A stretch of 5,703 nucleotides of DNA, taken from Bacteroidota bacterium. GTDB taxonomy: Bacteria; Bacteroidota; Bacteroidia; Bacteroidales; Prolixibacteraceae. The notes below the pieces were generated by a model. That model ran no database searches. It was given only the letters and a program-made list of their open reading frames with translations, and was not told the DNA's origin. Where the stretch lies: positions 1 to 5,703 of the forward strand of contig JAUYTA010000729.1 of assembly GCA_030695265.1 (NCBI GenBank). Reading direction: 5' to 3'. Below are positions 1 through 4,731 of the stretch, in pieces. A program made the translations under genes and the position numbers. Positions within the stretch are counted from its first letter, which is position 1; each line of letters starts with the position of its first letter.

Positions 1-506
1 GGCTCTTCCATCCGGCCTTTTCCATGCAAACCGCTGGCAAGTTCTCCCTCGCCCGGTTCGATAATGATATTTCCAAAAGACCGTAAAATTTCAATATTCC
101 GAAGGTTTGCAGGATGCCTGAACATGTCAAGATCCATTGCAGGTGCAATCATCACCTTGCATTTTGCCGATAAATAAGTCGTAACAAGAAGATTATCGCA
201 TACGCCGTTGGCCATTTTTCCGAGGGTGGCTGCCGTTGCAGGTGCAATTAGCATTAAATCAGCCCATTGACCCATATCTACGTGAGAATACCATGTTCCA
301 TCATTGGCTGAAAAAAAATCGGAAGCAACCGGTTTTCCAGACAATGCGGACATGGTAACAGGAGTAATGAACTCCTTGGCTGCGGGGGTCATCACAACCT
401 GAACCTCAGCGCCTTCTTTCACAAGACCCCTTAAAAGATAAGCTGCCTTGTAAGCAGCTATACTTCCGGTAACCCCGAGAACGATATGTTTTCCTTTTAG
501 CCTCAT
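1..506 (-). CDS. coaBC: CoaBC (Dfp), phosphopantothenoylcysteine decarboxylase domain, C-terminus outside the window
   Basis: Bifunctional flavoprotein of coenzyme A synthesis: the CoaB half joins 4'-phosphopantothenate to cysteine using CTP, and the CoaC half decarboxylates the product to 4'-phosphopantetheine with FMN. Only the N-terminal CoaC half is present (168 full codons), cut by the left edge. Translated from ATG at 506-504, it shows the FMN-binding start HIVLGVTGSIAAYK (residues 7-20), His75 in YSHVDMGQWADLMLIAPA, the segment TLGKMANGVCDNLL, the substrate-binding motif as PAMDLDM (122-128), and GELASGLHGKGRMEEP (from 154). By numbering these match E. coli Dfp His75, Asn125 and Cys158, but here 125 is Asp and 158 is Ser. 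The start lies 11 bases after the rpoZ stop with no intervening promoter, so it is co-transcribed with rpoZ and bamD. The CoaB ligase half is assumed from the usual fusion and is not visible. Confidence 0.95.
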   Translation of the reverse strand, partial: MRLKGKHIVLGVTGSIAAYKAAYLLRGLVKEGAEVQVVMTPAAKEFITPVTMSALSGKPVASDFFSANDGTWYSHVDMGQWADLMLIAPATAATLGKMANGVCDNLLVTTYLSAKCKVMIAPAMDLDMFRHPANLRNIEILRSFGNIIIEPGEGELASGLHGKGRMEE

Positions 507-517
507 AAAGGCTTGTA

Positions 518-856
518 TTACAATTCTTTGTTGCGGGCTTCCTTTGCAGGATTGCGATGATAAATCTGATCGTTTACAAATTCCTCGTAAGCAATCAAAG
601 TTGGTTTTGGAAGGCGTTCATAGTATTTAGAAATCTCAATCTGCTCGCGATTTTCAAATACTTCTTCCAGGTTATCGGTATAGGATGCGAATTCCTGAAG
701 TTTGGTACTTAGTTCTTCCTTCATTTCAGATGCAATCTGATTTGAACGTTTTGCCAAAATCATTACCGATTCATAGACATTGCCGGTCCTTGTTTCCAAT
801 TCTCTTAAATCTCTTGAAATTGTTGTTGTTTCTGCTTTTGTTTTCTTAAAATCCAT
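518..856 (-). CDS. rpoZ: RNA polymerase omega subunit, Bacteroidota type (RpoZ/Rpb6 family)
   Basis: Small RNA polymerase subunit that helps fold and hold the beta' subunit; cytoplasmic. The 112-residue protein is highly charged and has no signal peptide. Residues around 27-43, YESVMILAKRSNQIASE, match the conserved omega/Rpb6 core helix (hydrophobic stretch, AKR, then a Gln). The C-terminal half, NREQIEISKYYERLPKPTLIA, is a signature I recall from Bacteroidota omega proteins, which are longer and more divergent than the E. coli one (about 91 residues). The ATG at 856 follows the bamD stop by 5 bases, and coaBC follows 11 bases after its own stop, so it is the middle gene of a tight operon. 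Next to coaBC is a plausible place for rpoZ. No strong ribosome-binding site is visible, as is usual in this phylum. Assignment rests on recalled family features, not on an alignment. Confidence 0.85.
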   Translation of the reverse strand: MDFKKTKAETTTISRDLRELETRTGNVYESVMILAKRSNQIASEMKEELSTKLQEFASYTDNLEEVFENREQIEISKYYERLPKPTLIAYEEFVNDQIYHRNPAKEARNKEL

Positions 857-861
857 ATTAT

Positions 862-1674
862 CTATAAATTAGAATCACCTTTATAATTTAATAATTTTGC
901 TGTGGTAGAATGATATTTTTCTACTTCTTTCATGTATTTACTCTCCGGGTATTCGTCCGCAAAGGTAAAATATTCATCCAAAGCTGAACTCAGACGTTCA
1001 CGCTTTTTTTCTTCAACACTATTTACTGCCAGCAGATATTTCGCTTTTAGCAGCATGTACATTAGTTCTTCGCGGTATTTTGTGTCCGGAAAATCTTTTA
1101 ACGACGATGATAAAGCAACCACTGCAGCCTTGTAATTTTTCAAATCATAGTAAAGTTTTCCGCTTACATACGATTTATAAACCAACTTGTCACGCAATTC
1201 AATGATCAACCTGTTGGCTTCCTCAACCCTTGTTGATTTTGGATACAAGTTAATAAACAACTGTAATGCATCTATCGCATTTTGCGACACTTGCTGATCA
1301 AGACGAGGGTTTGGCGAATCGAGATAAAAGCAATATCCGACCATGAACTGCGATTCTTCGGCATATTCACTTCGCGGAAACTCTTTTACCAGTGTTTTAA
1401 AATAATGCCCTGCCATCATATTGTCCTTCATGCCGAATTGGCTTTTGGCATAATAATAATACACTTTGTCAGCACGGCTGGTGCCACGGTATATATTCAA
1501 CAATTCTTTCAGAAGTGTTGACGAGCGCACGAATTCTCCGGCTTCGTAATATTCAAGTGATTTTTTGTACTTGAATTCGTAGTCGGTGCTTTTTACAATT
1601 TTATTATAATCGCCGCACGAACTCAACAACAGTACAAACACAATAGCAATTGGTGTGAAATTTCTCATTTTCAT
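862..1674 (-). CDS. bamD: BamD-family outer-membrane assembly lipoprotein (TPR protein)
   Basis: Outer-membrane lipoprotein of the BAM complex, which works with BamA to insert beta-barrel proteins. The N-terminus is a short lipoprotein signal: MKMRN, a hydrophobic run, then LLLSSC, giving lipidated Cys20 with this start. The rest is helical and tetratricopeptide-like, with pairs such as YEAGEFVRSSTLLKELL, FKTLVKEFPRSEYAEES and FINLYPKSTRVEEANRL. Length (about 270 residues) is close to E. coli BamD (245). Several starts are possible: ATG at 1695, 1680, 1674 or 1668. The 1695 start is disfavoured because its codons 2-4 coincide with a promoter -7 box (1685-1692); 1674 or 1668 gives a normal signal length. 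First visible gene of the bamD-rpoZ-coaBC operon. The Cys is followed by Gly-Asp-Tyr, not an obvious surface-export (Lys/Asp/Glu-rich) signal, consistent with a periplasm-facing protein. Confidence 0.88.
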   Translation of the reverse strand: MKMRNFTPIAIVFVLLLSSCGDYNKIVKSTDYEFKYKKSLEYYEAGEFVRSSTLLKELLNIYRGTSRADKVYYYYAKSQFGMKDNMMAGHYFKTLVKEFPRSEYAEESQFMVGYCFYLDSPNPRLDQQVSQNAIDALQLFINLYPKSTRVEEANRLIIELRDKLVYKSYVSGKLYYDLKNYKAAVVALSSSLKDFPDTKYREELMYMLLKAKYLLAVNSVEEKKRERLSSALDEYFTFADEYPESKYMKEVEKYHSTTAKLLNYKGDSNL

Positions 1675-1684
1675 TAACATGGCG

Positions 1685-1692
1685 CAAATATA
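1685..1692 (-). promoter_or_regulatory. Putative -7 box of the bamD-rpoZ-coaBC promoter
   Basis: The minus strand reads TATATTTG here, an exact match to the Bacteroidota -7 consensus TAnnTTTG. Transcription would start close to position 1681, leaving a leader of zero to about ten bases before the candidate ATG codons at 1680, 1674 and 1668. No convincing TTTG at -33 is found at the usual 19-21 base spacing, so the call rests on the -7 box and position alone. Confidence 0.4.
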
Positions 1693-1770
1693 CATTTTTA
1701 TCGAAAATTAAAGGGCGAAAATTAGAATGTTTTATCCAGATTACAATCCTGTTTAGTATAAATTAACAAA

Positions 1771-1801
1771 TTTGCAGACTTATTAAAAAGAATTACTTTT
1801 G
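1771..1801 (+). promoter_or_regulatory. Bacteroidota sigma-ABfr-type promoter of the alpha-oxoamine synthase gene
   Basis: TTTG at 1771-1774 (-33 element), a 19-base spacer, and TACTTTTG at 1794-1801 (-7 element) match the TTTG/TAnnTTTG consensus of the Bacteroidota housekeeping sigma factor exactly, with correct spacing. The predicted start near 1806 gives a leader of about 20 bases before the GTG at 1828. It sits back-to-back with the bamD promoter, about 80 bases away. Confidence 0.8.
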
Positions 1802-1827
1802 CAATGTTAATTTAAAACCCGAATCAA

Positions 1828-3075
1828 GTGGATATTTTTGAAAAATTAAGAAACAACTTGGGCGACCTGGGAAAATACATGAAACAGGCCCACGGATATT
1901 TTGCTTTCCCAAAACTGGAAGGCGAAATAGGTACCAGAATGAAATTTAGAGGTAAGGAAGTGTTGGTTTGGAGCCTGAACAATTATATCGGACTTGCAAA
2001 TCATCCTGAAGTGCGTGAAGCAGACGCTCAGGCATCAGCGGATTATGGCCTTGCCTACCCGATGGGAGCCCGCATGATGTCGGGACAAACCAACAAACAT
2101 GAAGAATTGGAGCAAAATCTGGCCGAATTTGTTGGAAAGCAAGATGCCTTCCTGCTGAATTTTGGTTATCAGGGAATGGTTTCGATCATTGATGCAGTTT
2201 GTGGCCGCAATGACGTGATCGTTTATGATTCTGAATCACATGCATGTATCCTCGACGGTGTCAGGTTGCACATGGGCAAGCGTTTTGTGTATGCCCACAA
2301 CAATATGGACAGCCTCCGGAACATGTTGCAAAAGGCAACCCGTCTGGCTGAAAAACAAAAGGGCGGTATATTACTTATTACTGAAGGTGTTTTCGGTATG
2401 TCGGGCGACCTTGGTAAACTGGATGAAATTGCCAAATTCAAGGATGAATTCTCTTTCCGTCTGCTTGTTGACGATGCGCATGGTTTTGGAACAATGGGAG
2501 CAACAGGCGCAGGTACAGCTGAGCATTTTGGAGTAAGCGATAAAATTGATCTTCTGTTCGGAACTTTTGCCAAATCAATGGCCGGAATTGGCGCTTTTGT
2601 TGCCGGCGACGAAGATATCTGCAACTATTTGCGCTACAACATGCGTTCGCAAACGTTTGCCAAATCATTGCCAATGGCCATGGTAATCGGTGCATTGAAA
2701 CGACTGGAACTTTTACGCACCAAACCAGAACTGCGCGAAAAATTGTGGTTTATTGTTAATGCCTTACAGAAAGGGTTGAAAGAACAGGGATTCGATTTAG
2801 GTGCAACAAATTCGTGTGTTACCCCGGTTTACTTCACCGGCGGAGTTGGAGAAGCCACAAGTGCCGTAATGGACCTTCGTGAAAACTACAATATTTTTTG
2901 TTCAGTGGTAGGTTATCCGGTTATTCCAAAAGGATTGATCATGCTTCGATTGATTCCAACAGCTTTGCATACATTGGAAGACGTGGAATATACCATTAAA
3001 GCATTTGCTGAAATAAGGAAAAAACTTGAAGAAGGAAAATATAATCCTTCTCAGATTCCATCGATAATTGAATAA
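1828..3075 (+). CDS. Alpha-oxoamine synthase family PLP enzyme (serine palmitoyltransferase / KBL / AONS-like)
   Basis: Fold-type I PLP enzyme that condenses an acyl-CoA with an amino acid, releasing CO2 and CoA; cytoplasmic, 415 residues, full family length. Visible motifs in order: ARMMSGQTNKHEELE (81-95, Gly/Arg region), SHACILDG (137-144; His138 would stack on PLP), TEGVFGMSGD (185-194), DDAHGFG (215-221; Asp215 contacts the PLP nitrogen, His218 the ring oxygen), GTFAKSMAGIGAF (245-257; Lys249 forms the Schiff base), and MLRLIPTALHT (372-382) near the C-terminus. Most family members have DEAH and TDGVF; here they read DDAH and TEGVF. The start must be GTG: an in-frame TAA lies at 1813-1815, no ATG lies between, and MDIFEKL is the expected N-terminus. 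The gene stands alone between its own promoter and terminator, so context does not reveal the substrate. Candidates are serine (sphingolipid base), cysteate (sulfonolipid), glycine or alanine. Family assignment is firm; the specific reaction is open. Confidence 0.88.
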   Translation: MDIFEKLRNNLGDLGKYMKQAHGYFAFPKLEGEIGTRMKFRGKEVLVWSLNNYIGLANHPEVREADAQASADYGLAYPMGARMMSGQTNKHEELEQNLAEFVGKQDAFLLNFGYQGMVSIIDAVCGRNDVIVYDSESHACILDGVRLHMGKRFVYAHNNMDSLRNMLQKATRLAEKQKGGILLITEGVFGMSGDLGKLDEIAKFKDEFSFRLLVDDAHGFGTMGATGAGTAEHFGVSDKIDLLFGTFAKSMAGIGAFVAGDEDICNYLRYNMRSQTFAKSLPMAMVIGALKRLELLRTKPELREKLWFIVNALQKGLKEQGFDLGATNSCVTPVYFTGGVGEATSAVMDLRENYNIFCSVVGYPVIPKGLIMLRLIPTALHTLEDVEYTIKAFAEIRKKLEEGKYNPSQIPSIIE

Positions 3076-3093
3076 GTTTTTTTTTAAAATCAT

Positions 3094-3126
3094 AAAACCA
3101 TCTCTTCGGGGATGGTTTTCTTTTAT
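3094..3126 (+). terminator. Intrinsic terminator of the alpha-oxoamine synthase gene, UUCG tetraloop
   Basis: An 11-base-pair stem (3094-3104 with 3109-3119, one T-G wobble) is closed by C(TTCG)G, an exceptionally stable tetraloop, and followed by a T-rich tail (CTTTTAT). It begins 18 bases after the stop codon. The tail overlaps the tRNA promoter box starting at 3124. Confidence 0.88.
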
Positions 3127-3131
3127 CTTTG
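3124..3131 (+). promoter_or_regulatory. Putative -7 box of the tRNA-Thr promoter
   Basis: TATCTTTG matches TAnnTTTG. Its G is 13 bases before the first base of the mature tRNA, giving a 5' leader of roughly 6-9 bases for RNase P to remove. No clean -33 TTTG is present at normal spacing, because that region is the terminator hairpin of the upstream gene. Confidence 0.5.
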
Positions 3132-3143
3132 AACCCAAATATT

Positions 3144-3216
3144 GCCTCTTTAGCTCAGTTGGTAGAGCAGCTCATTCGTAATGAGCAGGTCGGCGGTTCG
3201 AGTCCGCCAAAAGGCT
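3144..3216 (+). tRNA. tRNA-Thr, anticodon CGT (reads ACG)
   Basis: A full cloverleaf can be drawn: acceptor 3144-3150 with 3209-3215, D stem GCTC/GAGC with loop AGTTGGTA, anticodon stem GCTCA/TGAGC with loop TTCGTAA (anticodon CGT at 3177-3179), variable loop AGGTC, T stem GGCGG/CCGCC with loop TTCGAGT, and discriminator T at 3216. The known threonine identity elements G1-C72, C2-G71, G35 and U36 are all present. The 3' CCA is not encoded and would be added by CCA nucleotidyltransferase. The acceptor stem has one mismatch, C5 (3148) against A68 (3211). It is a single tRNA, apparently transcribed alone. Confidence 0.96.
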
Positions 3217-3255
3217 CTGATTGAAAGTTTTCTTGCGTTTCATGCTTAAATATGA

Positions 3256-3285
3256 CCAGTTCGTCACGAAAATCGGACAGTTCAT
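3256..3285 (+). promoter_or_regulatory. Candidate LytTR-type operator, two direct repeats
   Basis: CCAGTTCGT (3256-3264) and ACAGTTCAT (3277-3285) are 9-base direct repeats separated by 12 bases (21 bases start to start, two helical turns). They match the published LytTR-domain half-site pattern [TA][AC][CA]GTTN[AG][TG] at 8 of 9 and 9 of 9 positions, with the expected 12-13 base gap. They lie about 54-83 bases before the -7 box of the downstream gene, a normal place for an activator. No LytTR regulator is encoded in the window. Confidence 0.5.
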
Positions 3286-3338
3286 GACATTTGTCAATTT
3301 ATTAACATATAATTTAACGTTGAGGAATAATAAAAGAC

Positions 3339-3346
3339 TATTTTTG
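3339..3346 (+). promoter_or_regulatory. Putative -7 box of the WecA-like gene
   Basis: TATTTTTG fits TAnnTTTG and lies 14 bases before the ATG at 3361, predicting a leader of about 8-10 bases. The -33 region is poor: a GTTG at 3319-3322 leaves only a 16-base spacer. A weak -33 would fit a promoter needing an activator at the direct repeats upstream. Confidence 0.55.
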
Positions 3347-3360
3347 GGGCATTAAAAACT

Positions 3361-4494
3361 ATGACTATGCTCATCCAAATAAATATCTTTCTAAGTCTTG
3401 CCATAAGTTTTTCAATCGTCTATTTTATAGTTCCAAAGATTATTAAGGTCTCAAATATCAAGAAATTGTTTGATGTTCCCAATCATCGTTCAGCAGCCAA
3501 ACACATTGTTCCTACTTTGGGTGGAATTGCCATATTCGCCGGTTTTAGACTTAGCCAGTTAATTTCTTTAAACAGTTTTGATACCAACGAGCTAAAATAT
3601 TTGTCAGCCGGAGTTCTTGTAATGTTTCTCATTGGCTTGAAAGACGATATCATTGGGGTATCTGCCAAAGCAAAACTAATCGTTCAGCTCCTGATGGCAT
3701 TTTATCTGGTTATTCTTGGTAATTACCAGATTACTAATCTTCACGGCATATTGGGCATTCACGAAATTGAATATTTTTCAGGAATTTTCCTTTCGGTTTT
3801 TGTAATTGTCGGAATCATCAACTCACTAAACCTCATCGATGGAATTGATGGCCTTTCATCCGGAATTGGGATAGTTATTTCAACCGTTTTCGGATTGTTG
3901 TTTCTAACTGCCGGTGATTACATTTATGCACTTACTTGTTTTAGCTTAACTGGTAGTTTAATCGCTTTTTTTCTGTACAATGTTTTTGGACACGCCAATA
4001 AAATATTCATGGGCGACACAGGTTCTCTTATTCTGGGAGTTATTGTAGCTTCAATTACCATTCACTTTATCGAGTTTACGCCAATTTCATCAACTTCCTT
4101 TTACGGTTCCAGTGCAATTGCCTTGTCAATAATAATTGTTCCGGTTATTGATACGCTGAGGGTTTTTATGATCAGAATTTCGCAAAAACGCTCACCATTT
4201 TCACCCGACATGAACCACATTCATCACAATTTGCTAAAATTAACAGGAGGACACCACCTTGCAGCAAGTTCAATAATGATTGCTGCAAATGGTTTGATAA
4301 TATTACTTTCCTTTATTCTTATCGAAGAAATCGGCAACAACATGCTATTTATGCTTCTGTTGGTTGTAGGTTTTGTTTTGGCCAGTATTCCATTTTATAT
4401 ACTTAAATGGCAGGGTAAAAATGTTATGGTGGAAGAAAAAGAAAACAAATCAATATTTGCGCTTTCGCTTTTCACAAAAAAAGGAAAAGAATAG
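3361..4494 (+). CDS. Polyprenyl-phosphate sugar-1-phosphate transferase (WecA/TagO-like, glycosyltransferase family 4)
   Basis: Integral membrane enzyme that moves a sugar-1-phosphate (usually GlcNAc-1-P from UDP-GlcNAc) onto undecaprenyl phosphate, starting a lipid-linked glycan such as O-antigen, capsule or exopolysaccharide. The 377-residue protein (E. coli WecA is 367) has about ten hydrophobic segments. Family motifs are complete: DVPNHRSAAKHIVPTLGG (38-55), GLKDDIIG (92-99; Asp95-Asp96), NSLNLIDGIDGLSSG (154-168; Asp160, Asp163), FMGDTGSL (216-223; Asp219), and the cytoplasmic PDMNHIHHNLL (282-292). The HIHH motif points to the WecA/TagO branch and away from MraY, as does the absence of peptidoglycan genes nearby. 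In the PDxxHIHH motif the position usually held by Arg or Lys is Met284. ATG at 3367 is an alternative start. The gene seems monocistronic, with a possible LytTR-regulated promoter; it looks AT-richer than its neighbours, as expected in part for a membrane protein. The exact sugar is not determined. Confidence 0.9.
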   Translation: MTMLIQINIFLSLAISFSIVYFIVPKIIKVSNIKKLFDVPNHRSAAKHIVPTLGGIAIFAGFRLSQLISLNSFDTNELKYLSAGVLVMFLIGLKDDIIGVSAKAKLIVQLLMAFYLVILGNYQITNLHGILGIHEIEYFSGIFLSVFVIVGIINSLNLIDGIDGLSSGIGIVISTVFGLLFLTAGDYIYALTCFSLTGSLIAFFLYNVFGHANKIFMGDTGSLILGVIVASITIHFIEFTPISSTSFYGSSAIALSIIIVPVIDTLRVFMIRISQKRSPFSPDMNHIHHNLLKLTGGHHLAASSIMIAANGLIILLSFILIEEIGNNMLFMLLLVVGFVLASIPFYILKWQGKNVMVEEKENKSIFALSLFTKKGKE

Positions 4495-4673
4495 GATTTA
4501 CTTCGATATAAATTGCACGATGCAATACAAATAGTCATCAGTCAGTTCCTCAATAAATAAATGAGTTGCTGATAAATTTACTCACTCTAAAAATGCGGTG
4601 ACCATTTTATTATTTGTTAGGTTTATCGGTGAATAATAAGGTAAAGTGATCCGATTTTCAGTTCATCCACAAG

Positions 4674-4708
4674 AAAAAAAGGCCATCCGTCGGTTGACGA
4701 ATGGCCTT
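4674..4708 (-). terminator. Intrinsic terminator of rny
   Basis: Read on the minus strand, AAGGCCATTCGTC (4708-4696) pairs with GACGGATGGCCTT (4691-4679) around an AACC loop, 13 pairs including one U-G wobble, followed by a run of U (4680-4674). On the plus strand the wobble becomes a C-A mismatch and the stem is not followed by a T run, so it is built for rny and not for the converging WecA-like gene. It begins 23 bases after the rny stop. Confidence 0.9.
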
Positions 4709-4731
4709 AGATTAATGCAGTTTGTACCTAT

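Noticed and set aside
2223..2624. 133-codon open frame on the minus strand inside the alpha-oxoamine synthase gene
   Set aside because: Lies wholly within a well-supported gene on the other strand; its Ser/Pro/Arg-rich translation resembles no family and it has no promoter or start context.
3077..3085. Run of nine T immediately after the alpha-oxoamine synthase stop codon
   Set aside because: No hairpin precedes it within the end of the gene, and the real terminator is the hairpin at 3094-3119; treated as a homopolymer in AT-rich spacer.
3260..3295. Small palindromes TTCGT-C-ACGAA (3260-3270) and GACA-TT-TGTC (3286-3295)
   Set aside because: Short and overlapping or flanking the direct repeats; the direct-repeat reading explains more bases with known spacing, although a dimeric repressor site cannot be excluded.
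4512..4526. Perfect 6-base inverted repeat ATTGCA-CGA-TGCAAT shortly after the WecA-like stop codon
   Set aside because: Short stem with no T run on the 3' side, so too weak to call an intrinsic terminator; could affect the mRNA 3' end but nothing supports that.
4658..4666. Further LytTR-like half-site TCAGTTCAT (and a weaker one, TCAGTTCCT, at 4542-4550)
   Set aside because: They are 116 bases apart, not the required 21-22, and follow the WecA-like gene with no plus-strand promoter after them; likely chance matches to a short degenerate motif.
4495..4673. Possible small gene or RNA in the gap after the WecA-like gene
   Set aside because: No open frame with plausible composition, no paired promoter elements and no long stem structure on either strand; appears to be plain AT-rich spacer.
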